This document shows, one piece after another, positions 23,641-32,785 of a stretch of DNA of 64,000 bases (positions within the stretch are counted from its first letter, which is position 1; every line of letters begins with the position of its first letter). The position numbers and the translations under genes are program-made. Origin of the DNA: Chaunax sp. Z400 (taxonomy: Eukaryota > Chordata > Actinopteri > Lophiiformes > Chaunacidae); assembly GCA_037577475.1 (NCBI GenBank), contig CM075206.1, forward strand, positions 11,877,401 to 11,941,400. Direction: 5' to 3'. The notes under the pieces are model-generated. The model was given only the letters and a program-made list of their open reading frames with translations, searched no databases and was not told the origin of the DNA.

Positions 23641-26600
23641 AACAACTGAAACTGGTTTCCAAGCTCTGGCTGGATGCCTGATAAATCTGCCGTGGACAAA
23701 CAAACACAGGACAGTGAACACATCTAAATACACACAGGCCAAGCAAAGCTAAACATCAAGTATTGAGATGATCTAATCTGGGCCAAAACAGCCTGCTTCC
23801 TCCGGCCATAATGGTATTATTGCCTCTTACTGGGAGCCACCATACACACATGCACACATTCACAGGCACAAAGAGACAGAAACCCAGGGCAGGCATCATG
23901 TGTCGATTTTTGGAACAAAACAAAAAAAAGCATCTCTCATTGATATTTTCTCACAGTGACTCATGATACTAATTACAGTGACTTATTTGGAGATGGCAGA
24001 AATTAACAACACTGTTTTCACCAATGTGGTAGAACTATGAAGTAACACCATATTATTTTCTCATTTTCTTTGCATGAGTCACATCCAGTCGTATCTTAAA
24101 ATTAGCCACTTTGATGAAGAAGCTATAGAATAGGGGCTTCCCTTGGTTTTCAAATATAATGAGAGAAACTATTAATGCCTCAAACTCAACTAAGATCGAT
24201 TGTGTGTAGGCAACCAAATGCAACTAAATGCCTTCATTTGGTTTAATATGATGCGCAATAAATTACACTGAAGAACAGGAAACCCTGTCATTCCGTGAGT
24301 GGCCCTAGAGGTGCAACCAGACTGATGTCTATGTCAAATGGCCAGGCATGCTTAATGAGATAAGAAAAGGCTAATCGGATTCTATATCAGACAGGCTCTG
24401 GGGGCATCCCATTTAGCCACCCACGGTGTCACTAACACACTGACTTAAATGCACATCCTTTATTTTTCACAGGCTAGTGCTGCGAATGTAAAAAATGTAA
24501 GGCCTGCCCTTTACGTGAGTGATGAACAGCAATGGTGCAACGTGGGAGAGCTCAGGGCTGCTTAAAAGAACAGATTTACTGTTTCAAAGAATGGAAGGGG
24601 TAAAAGGTACCATTTAATTTGACTGCATACAGCATATAATTAAAGTACAGAGTGTCACACATTAATGCAATATTAGCTCGACATAAATTCTACATGTGAA
24701 CCATCTTAATAAGTGAAATGTGTTGATTTTGACTGAATAGAAAAGTGAATGTTTCAATGATTATAACACCTCATTGTACTGTAGGTGAGAAACCTCACCT
24801 CAGACACACTATAAAACATTTACATACAGTACAATGACAAATCATTACAGCGTACAGCTGACGTGCGACAAGGACAAAGCCAATCTTTACCTCAGTCGCG
24901 TGAGCAAAGTGGCTGTGGTTGTGTACGCACCTGCATACGCCTGTGTGAGTATGTGTTTCTGAGCGCTACTCCTATGTGTGCATTCATTTTTCATACCATA
25001 AAAGATGTGAAGAGGTACTGAAAATGAACATAATACTGAACCAAGTTTACAGTACATAGGAGAAAATCCTTGGATTACTGCTCAACACTCAATCATGAAC
25101 AGAATCGTAAATGCATGAGTATAAGTGAACATGCAAAAGCAGACATATGGAGCACAACATGTAAATCTCTGTCTTCCATTTGTACACGTAGACGTCACAG
25201 AAACATTTTCCAGTGTGCACTTAGAAGGCTCGACACGGTCACTGGGTCAACCAGCTCATTGGCTTTTAGTGTATGATGCCTTTTCCGCCATAGGATGGAT
25301 ATGTTAATAAAATAAAAAGGGTTAAAGTCTGCACCCAGATTTAACCTTAGAGGTGAAACTGCTGGTCCAAGTCAACATGCTGTTTAGTGTGACTTTTGCA
25401 TGCTGCCTCTCTCTGCCTCGCTCATTTACTCACACACACAAACCCTTATTTTGGCTCTCATATTGCAAATCCAGGTCCGTGGCATTCCTGTTGTGTCCTA
25501 TACTAACATTTTGGATGCATCATCAGTGCTATGGATATATAGTGATGAAGTTATTGTTACACATTCTGCTGGATTTTTACTTAAGATATGCATAAACAGT
25601 TTTTTTTAAAATAACAAAATTGACATAGGCCTAATCTTAAATTCGCTGTGACTTATTTCTACTTTTTGTGATGTACTGCTAATTTATACATGCAATATTT
25701 ATGGGGTTTATCATTTTGTAAGCGGCTTGGAATTTTAAATAGCAAACATTTAAGATAATTTGAAAAGAAATATTTGGATTCAGATCTTTAGAGCTTGAAA
25801 GATTGAACAAACTTGCTCCAGTCCGCGGCTGAAGATGCCTTTGACAAGACACTGAATATCTATTGCTCCGGGAACAAGGAAGCTGAGTCACACCTGCCAA
25901 TTAAGAAGGACAAGAGGAATGCAGAATTCCCTAAGGGGATCAATGAAGTTTCATAAATGAAGTTTTATCACTGAATTCATAAAGTGTTTTTTTTTTTCCC
26001 CCACAGAGCTGTTGCTCCTGTGGAACAAAAAAAAAAAAAACGCTCTTCAATCGGCTCTCTTTTCTCTTCGGTAACACTCACTGAAGCGCTCACGCAGATG
26101 TTTCTGTGTACGCACACGCACGCGCAAACGGCTTGCGGTGGAATCTCTCCGTTGTTGTCTGTCGGATGAGATGATTAATGAGGCGCGTCCCCGGGACCGG
26201 AGAAGCCCTGGTGATCACCGGGGAAATCAGTCACACCGACTCAGTCACCGTCAGCAACACCGGAAAGACACAGAACCAAGCGTGGATGGTCCCAGGAAGA
26301 CGCAGAGCCAGACATGAACTGGTCTTGTTGAGATTGGACCAATAATAGCATATTAAAGCTTCACATGTCAGGCAGATGGTAGGAATCAAAATATACTACG
26401 AGAAATAGCCAATAATAATAAGCAGTAAAAATAAGCCTACACAATGTACACATCCTAAATTCATTTAAATATAGGCCTATGTTAATTAGTGTGAGTACAA
26501 AATCAAATATGCAATGTCGGGCAATGTGTAAAAGATATTAAAATGGCAGGTTGCTGCTAGTTAATATGCAAAAACTATGTCGTCATAAGTGTTACAACCA

Positions 26601-27029
26601 GGCTAAATGATCCATCTGCCGTGAGCCTTTAAGTTGCCTCAAAGTTTTCCAATGACTTTGCTGAAAAAAATTCGCGGAAATAGCTCGAGACCCGCTAAAA
26701 GCGTAAAATGTGAATTAGGATACATACAGTAGAAACTTCATTAACAGCCTAAATCAGTTTACGTAGACTTTAAATTAGAAATCTTTGTGCCTCTGGTCAC
26801 CGGCAGTGGAGACTGTGTCCACAATCTTCACTGGTCCTTAACTTTCATAAGTATTCAACATGTTTGGATTTCTTTGGGGCAAATGCAGCATGATGATATA
26901 ACGTTGGTCCAAAGAAATCCCGAAAGGGATGAGAAAAAGAAAGAGTCTAACATTCCTGAACCTCAAATGCAATCTGCCCTCAGACTCAAACGGCACAAAA
27001 CAACAAAATAGATGAATAAACCATCAAAA
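23641..27029. other. Unique sequence leading to the CpG block
   Basis: A T-run/A-run pair (25988-25998, 26027-26040) flanks a pyrimidine-rich ttccccccacag site at about 25996-26006 that looks like an acceptor, but no exon with conserved character follows. Around 26165-26300 the sequence becomes GC-rich with several CpGs (ggcgcgtccccgggaccgga), a satellite of the main island. Confidence 0.4.
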
Positions 27030-27247
27030 ACCCTCCCCAACGAGCATAAGACCCGGGGTGCTAAAATAAATGGACCAGAGATCCACGTGCAGCCTCCTCC
27101 AGAACACCAGCTGGCCCCACAGTGGGAATACCTGCACCCCCCGCCGGTGAACGCACCGTCTCTGCCTCCGCTGTTCAGCTTCACACCCAAATGCAGACTC
27201 ACCCGCTCAGCACCGGGAGACACATCCGATAATTAAGAAAAAAAACA

Positions 27248-27253
27248 ACTTAC
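27248..27253 (-). other. Splice donor of the first coding exon (GTAAGT)
   Basis: The plus strand reads acttac, so the minus strand reads GTAAGT followed by TGTTTT, a near-ideal U1 pairing site. It directly follows the open signal-peptide frame. Without splicing, that frame would read on through about 15 more codons and stop, which supports real donor use. Confidence 0.6.
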
Positions 27254-27350
27254 GGGATGTTGGCAAAGCTCCGTGCGCACCCGTGACAAGGCTGAAAATC
27301 CACAGAACGACCGGCAATAACATCGTCAATCCCCGCGTAGGACAGCGCAT
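27254..27350 (-). CDS. First coding exon: signal-peptide N terminus of an unidentified secreted or membrane protein
   Basis: Read on the minus strand, ATG at 27350 opens 32 codons plus one base and runs straight into a consensus donor (C|GTAAGT), so the exon ends in phase 1. The peptide starts MRCPTRGLT, has a hydrophobic core MLLPVVLWIFSLV (residues 10-22) and a small-residue region TGAHGA (23-28): the n/h/c layout of a cleavable signal peptide, with cleavage likely after G27 or A28. The bases before the ATG (cacaag) put a purine at -3. A second in-frame Met at residue 10 (27323) also has a purine at -3 and would give a compact signal peptide. An upstream in-frame ATG at 27434 would add 28 residues in front of the hydrophobic core, so I prefer 27350. 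A signal-peptide exon ending in phase 1 is common in vertebrate secreted and cell-surface proteins with long first introns. The sequence alone does not name the family. No second exon was found in the window. Confidence 0.6.
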
Positions 27351-27640
27351 CTTGTGCCAACGGTGTGGACGCAGCAGAACTGGAGAGGGAGAGGAAACAC
27401 AGCGGGGCGGTGGTAACGGCAGTCGGTCCGTCACACTCGCTTCTCAGTTGAGGACTGACGAAAAGGAGCCTGGCTGCGCGGACTCTCTCTCCCTCCCTCT
27501 CCCTCTCTCCCCTCCTATGTCTGTGTCTATCTCTCTCGTCAATAAAGTGATGATGTAAGGATCGCGCCCGACCAACAAGCTGGCCTGTGCTCGGAAGCTG
27601 CACACTTCTCTGTGCACACTTCTCTGTGCAGCTCCCTCAT
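27351..27640 (-). promoter_or_regulatory. Inferred 5' UTR and core promoter of the minus-strand gene
   Basis: This lies immediately upstream of the signal-peptide exon on the minus strand. It is CpG-rich (for example near 27400-27440, 27476-27482 and 27561-27570). It holds a purine-rich tract on the minus strand (complement of the CT-rich run at 27484-27540) and a short tandem duplication (27599-27626). No TATA box is evident at a sensible spacing, consistent with a CpG-type promoter with dispersed starts. The transcription start cannot be fixed from sequence. Confidence 0.45.
27599..27632. repeat. 14-bp tandem duplication in the inferred promoter
   Basis: tgcacacttctctg occurs twice back to back (27599-27612, 27613-27626) and is followed by tgcagc. 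The ends gctgcaca and tgtgcagc are also inverted repeats of each other. Confidence 0.8.
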
Positions 27641-29914
27641 TGAGCGATTTCAGAATTAAACAAAACAGCAACAACAATATCTCCTCCTGCACAGGACGAC
27701 AATGGTGCGACTGTGGTGCACAGCATAGGTTCCAGTAGTTCAAGGAGACATGACTGTGCACAGCTCAGATCCAGTGAACTGAGTTTTTTTTTTCCTCTGC
27801 AGCGCTCCGGTGTGTTGTCCACGGTGCTGAACTTTACAGCTTTCCCCCTCCTTCTCTATAGGTTGTGGTGGTAGCCTCGTCTTTCTTTCCTCACAAAGAA
27901 AATTAGACATGACAAACAGTCACTCTTTGTCAGGATGTCTCCTTTTTACCCGTTTTCGTTATAATAAATAATAATAAATAAATAAAAGGTGCTATGCAGC
28001 TCTATTCCCAAATTAGGTTTTGCAACAAAAAATGTGACAAAAAAGAGGCAAAATGAACACAGTATTAGATTTTAAAATCTAACTTTTGTTACATGTTCTT
28101 CGAGCGATTAACTTGTTATGACAATTTCAGAGTGCAAAGAAGATGATTTAGGGTGGTTGTACAACCTCCCTTAAACACATGCTTAAGGGAGGTTTTAAAC
28201 AGGATTTAAACATTTATTGAAAAATATATCCTCAGTAAAGAGACATCTGTCACTGATTTTGCTCTTAAAATCTTCTTGGATATATTTTTATGAAATCGGC
28301 ACATCTCCGTTTTATTGCCTCCAGATTGCACAAGATTAAGTGTGTTGGGAAGCTTTGGCTACACCAGCTATTTTTAACTTTTTAAATTTGTAAGAGGAGG
28401 GTTGGATTTGGCTCAGCCTTTGAATGACTGAACACCTTGTTATTCTGTGAGTGTTGAAATTTAATGTCTAGAAGAATAAAGGAAAGGAAGCTGCATTACT
28501 GGGAAACGTCCTGCGAAAAATTTTGTTCATCCAAACTAAACTATCTCAGACTGAAATATTTGGTTAATAGTAAAAACCGCTGGGCTTCCTTTGTTTTGTC
28601 CGGTGTGGATTGATGCACACTTCTTGAGGACTTGAGTCCGTGCATCTTGAGTGACAGAGTTTAATTCATGTACTTAAAATCTTTTATATTCTTCCCACTT
28701 ATATGGAACAAAGAAAGTGTAGCGACAGATCTTTTGTTCTTTTTTACCAGAATGAAAGATTCTCAAGTACTGTCTATTCATTTCAAATGAAGCGATGGGG
28801 ATTAATTCGGGGTAAAGGTGTTTTGGTTTTTTTTTCTCTATATGAATCAGGAGAAAAGCTTGAAATATCATTAAGAAGCTGTAATGAAAGAACATGTTTT
28901 CATAATGACAAACTGCCTTCTCTGTCAGGGTGTCTCCATTTGTCACTATCATGTATCAGTCATGTCTAAATCACTGTCATCTGTCTAGAACATTATCTAT
29001 GATGACCAATACTGTGGGGAGCATTTTTCTAAATGATGAAAATTGACAGTGAAAATGGAAAGAATTCTGACAGCTTTGTCTTTCATCAGGGATCAGCAGG
29101 ATATATTACCACCTACATCATTTATGTTATTAGTATATACAGTAATTTACCTGAAATGTGCATTAAACATAAATAAAACATAATGAAACATTTGCAAACC
29201 AACTGTGTTATCCGACAATGGTTTTAAAGTGTTCCTGAGCCCATGTGGTGATATCCTTTATATCATCCATGCTTGTGAACAACTGAATGTTCGAGGATAC
29301 CTTTTCCATACCCAAACATTAAATTATCACCTCTTACAATTAACCTGTTTACCTGTGGAATGTTTCAAACACGTGTTTTTATTTGATAACTTTCTTGGTT
29401 GTTTGCTGCCATTGTCTCAACTTTTTCAAAATGGTTCGCTGGTTTCAAATTGTTTCATTGTTTAAAATGTTTTCAATTGAATATATGTCAAAAAGGATTA
29501 GCAAATTATCACATTCCATTCCATATGTTGTACTATTATAATCTCAATCATGGTTATAAAAAAGTCACATACTGTAAAACAAGAACATAAATGAATGCTG
29601 TTCAAGTTACTTAATAGCAATAGCAATAGCATTGTCTTTACAGGTAAAGCACTATAAGTGAAGCTGGATTTATACCTTGTGTTTAGGGATTACACAATAC
29701 CTACAGAAGCTGTGTATAGGCTCCAAAACTATGCTGCAGGCAACACCGTCGATAGCATGCAGCTAAAAATGTAACTGCACATCTCCAATGCAATCTCCAA
29801 TGCAAATCATCTGCCAGTGGTGATCCTAAACTCTGGGGGACCCCAGGCCAAGAAGCAAAGAGATCAGACTTATAATTTATTCGAAATATAACAAATAACA
29901 CCACACACACACAC
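27641..29914. other. Upstream flank between promoter block and minisatellite
   Basis: Unique AT-rich sequence with (AATA)n patch (27962-27986) and the hairpin at 28163. Immediately before the minisatellite are a short agcaat triplication (29616-29633) and a CA-rich run (29901-29915). No exon supported. Confidence 0.4.
28163..28194. other. Perfect 12-bp inverted repeat (hairpin)
   Basis: AACCTCCCTTAA at 28163-28174 is followed after eight bases by its exact inverse TTAAGGGAGGTT (28183-28194). It lies about 550-600 bp upstream of the inferred promoter on the minus strand. It is not part of any repeat I recognise. Confidence 0.75.
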
Positions 29915-31428
29915 AAACAGCAGCAACAGCAGTATGTAAACATGTTACATCAAACAGCAGCAACATGTAAACATGTTACATCAAACAGCAGCAGCTTGTA
30001 AACATGTTACATCAAACAGCAGCAGCATGTAAACATGTTTCATCAAACAGCAGCAACATGTAAACATGTTACATCAAACAGCAGTAACATGTAAACATCA
30101 AACAGCAGCAGCACGTAAACATGTTACATCAAACAGCAGCAGCATGTAAACATGTTACATCAAACAGCAGCAACATGTAAACATGTTATATCAAACAGCA
30201 GCAGCACGTAAACATGTTACATCAAACAGCAGCAGCACGTAAACATGTTACATCAAACAGCAGCAGCATGTAAACATGTTACATCAAACAGCAGCAGCAT
30301 GTAAACATGTTACATCAAACAGCAGCAGCATGTAAACATGTTACATCAAACAGCAGCAGCATGTAAACATGTTACATCAAACAGCAGCAACATGTAAACA
30401 TGTTACATCAAACAGCAGCAGCTTGTAAACATGTTACATCACACAGCAGCAGCATGTAAACATGTTACATCAAACAGCAGCAGCATGTAAACATGTTATA
30501 TCAAACAGCAGCAGCATGTAAACATGTTACATCAAACAGCAGCAGCATGTAAACATGTTACATCAAACAGCAGCAACATGTAAACATGTTACATCAAACA
30601 GCAGCAACATGTAAACATGTTACATCAAACAACAGTAACATATAAACATGTTACATCAAACAGCAGCAGCATGTAAACATGTTACATCAAACAGCAGCAG
30701 GATGTAAACATGTTACATCAAACAGCAGCAGCATGTAAACATGTTACATCAAACAGCAGCAGGATGTAAACATGTTACATCAAACAGCAGCAGCATGTAA
30801 ACATGTTACATCAAACAGCAGCAGCATGTAAACATGTTACATCAAACAGCAGCAACATGTAAACATGTTACATCAAACAGCAGCAACATGTAAACATGTT
30901 ACATCAAACAGCAGCAGCATGTAAACATGTTACATCAAACAGCAGCAGCATGTAAACATGTTACATCAAACAGCAGCAGCATGTAAACATGTTACATCAA
31001 ACAGCAGCAGCATGTAAACATGTTACATCAAACAGCAGCAACATGTAAACATGTTACATCAAACAGCAGCAACATGTAAACATGTTACATCAAACAGCAG
31101 CAGCATGTAAACATGTTACATCAAACAGCAGCAGCATGTAAACATGTTACATCAAACAGCAGCAGCATGTAAACATGTTACATCAAACAGCAGCAACATG
31201 TAAACATGTTACATCAAACAGCAGTAACATGTAAACATGTTACATCAAACAGCAGCAGCTTGTAAACATGTTACATCACACAGCAGCAGCATGTAAACAT
31301 GTTACATCAAACAGCAGCAGCATGTAAACATGTTACATCAAACAGCAGCAACATGTAAACATGTTACATCAAACACCAGCAGCATGTAAACATGTTACAT
31401 CAAACAGCAGCAGCATGTAAATACGTTA
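29915..31428. repeat. 31-bp minisatellite, about 49 units
   Basis: The unit can be read as catgtaaacatgttacatca followed by aacagcagcag (31 bp). It repeats head to tail for about 1.5 kb with few changes. Units differ mainly in the last bases before gtaaac: cagcatg (commonest), caacatg, cagcacg (units 7, 10 and 11 only), cagcttg, caggatg and taacatg/taacata. One unit near 30090 lacks seven bases (atgttac), leaving 24 bp. The final unit breaks down into taaatacgtta. About 45 units contain TGTAAACA, the forkhead-type core, and all carry a short CAG run. Blocks are duplicated at 186-bp and 837-bp spacing. It lies about 2.3 kb upstream of the inferred minus-strand promoter. Confidence 0.97.
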
Positions 31429-32687
31429 GAGGGTTGTTGTTTTTTGGGTGATGGTGGTGCACTGTATAGTGTTTTTATAGTTGTCAATGCAAAATGTGCC
31501 AGTATGATGTTCGGGGGGGCCCCTTTCCAAAATATTTTTTTGGGGAACCAAACCTTTTCCTGGTTTGCCTCTTCTGACAGTGTGCCCCTGCCTTCTGGTC
31601 ACCACAATCCCTTATCAATTAAATCACAGTGAGTTTAAATACTATCATATTAAATTATATAAGAAGGTCGACTCTCCCATTGTTGCTTTTATCACACATT
31701 TACTGTGGGTAATATATCTAAAGCATGATAAAGCCTGATCATGTAAGATACGTGTCTGAGCTGTGGTCAAAGGGTCAGATCAAATGCTAAGCTATAAATT
31801 AAGATCTACACCGTCAGAATCTAGGGCAGGACTCCCAAGTATAAATCCATCTCAGTTCTTTTAGCCACGCTACAGCTGAGTGAGGCCTTCCTTATGGGGC
31901 TTTCCCATTTCCTTGACTTGATTTGTCTTGTCACAGCAGCCCTCCACAACAGAGATTTGCATCTCCATTCAACACAGCTACGTGCTTTAAGGTTTGTCTT
32001 TAACTGATGATGCACTTGTCTTGAGCTGATAATGTTCAAAAGCAGCGGGACTGTAACAAGAGCAGCTGTAAAACAGTGGAAAAACACATTTCTTCTCCTC
32101 TGTTATTTTGCTGTGAGTTTTTTTCTTCTTCCCATCATGCAGTATAGCAGGTAAAAAAAAGTTATTAAGCTGTTGGTGGTGAGCTGTTGGCAGAGGTGCA
32201 GAAAGAGCCCAGTGTCTGCAACTCCTCATCTCACTGTGCTGTTTCTGCTTGTGCTCTGGCTCCCTGCAGTATTACTGAGGAATCATTGCAAAAAAAAAAA
32301 AAAAAGGTTTGCTGATCGGTGTTCAGCTAAAGAGGGATTCAGTTAGAAGCTACAAAGTACTGAGAGGTGAACACAGACTTTTAAAAAATGGAATTCCCTC
32401 TGGTCTCCTGCACAAGTTGAGTCTCAGGTCACATACTTGTTTGAGGGGGAGAAGTGGAGTTGTCATGGATTGGACAAACATCCCCACAACCTAATTGGAG
32501 GTGGGCCGGGCACAGTTTGGCCCCACTCCAGAGGTAGTCAATTATATGGCAGCGACTCAGCACACCTCATCATGGCTGAACTGGTAATGGAAATGCAAAT
32601 CAACATAGAATGGTTTGAGTCTGTTTGGCCAAAGGTGCCAATGGAGTGGCCCCATTAGGCTCAGTGGTATTTAATGTAAATGTGTTT
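31429..32687. other. Unique sequence right of the minisatellite
   Basis: It starts with a G/T-rich patch and a gggggggcccc block (31513-31523), and has a poly-A run (32290-32305). The open frames near 32309-32658 show no recognisable domain. Confidence 0.4.
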
Positions 32688-32785
32688 GCGCTCAACATGC
32701 TCACAATGGGGAAGCTAACATGCTAACATTTAGCAGGCATAATGTGTATAAAGTTTACCATCTTAGTTTTACATGTTAGGATATT
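32688..32785. repeat. Dispersed teleost repeat of the GCTAACATGCTAACATTTAGC type
   Basis: caacatgctcacaatgggga, agctaacatgctaacattta and accatcttagttttacatgt occur in the order familiar from this very common fish repeat. Boundaries are approximate. Confidence 0.6.

Larger units (their letters stand above)
1..27247 (-). other. Inferred first intron (partial), at least 27 kb
   Basis: This is everything downstream of the exon-1 donor on the minus strand. No open frame here shows conserved protein character apart from transposon remnants, and no convincing acceptor-exon-donor unit was found. The DNA consists of AT-rich unique sequence, microsatellites and old repeats listed separately. The intron reading depends on the exon at 27254-27350 being real; otherwise this is intergenic. 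Confidence 0.4.
27030..27600. promoter_or_regulatory. CpG-island-like block
   Basis: By eye, CpG dinucleotides are frequent here (clusters at 27130-27210, 27250-27350 and 27400-27480), while the tens of kilobases on both sides are CpG-poor and AT-rich. The block covers the signal-peptide exon, its donor and the inferred 5' UTR, as expected for an unmethylated promoter. Computing observed/expected CpG over 200-bp windows would give exact limits. Confidence 0.6.

Noticed and set aside
23166..23742. 133- and 122-codon minus-strand open frames
   Set aside because: Both are the pyrimidine-rich complement of a purine tract, which is poor in stop codons. The S/F/L/P-rich translations are low complexity.
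25984..26169. Possible plus-strand exon after a tttttccccccacag acceptor-like site
   Set aside because: Translation beyond the site includes a poly-lysine run from an A-run and has no donor with conserved frame.
27012..27236. Proline-rich plus-strand frame in the CpG block
   Set aside because: GC-rich composition explains the lack of stops. No splice sites or domain support it, though antisense transcription is not excluded.
27250..27603. 117-codon minus-strand frame overlapping the signal-peptide exon in another frame
   Set aside because: It reads arginine/serine-rich low-complexity sequence from the GA-rich 5' UTR and runs through the splice donor. The signal-peptide frame is the better interpretation.
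29915..31428. CRISPR array
   Set aside because: There are no unique spacers: the whole 31-bp unit is repeated without variable inserts, and the genome is eukaryotic.
29915..31428. Coding tandem repeat (CAG-rich, polyglutamine-like)
   Set aside because: A 31-bp period is not a multiple of three, and frames are closed by taa in gtaaac and similar words. No long open frame spans the array.
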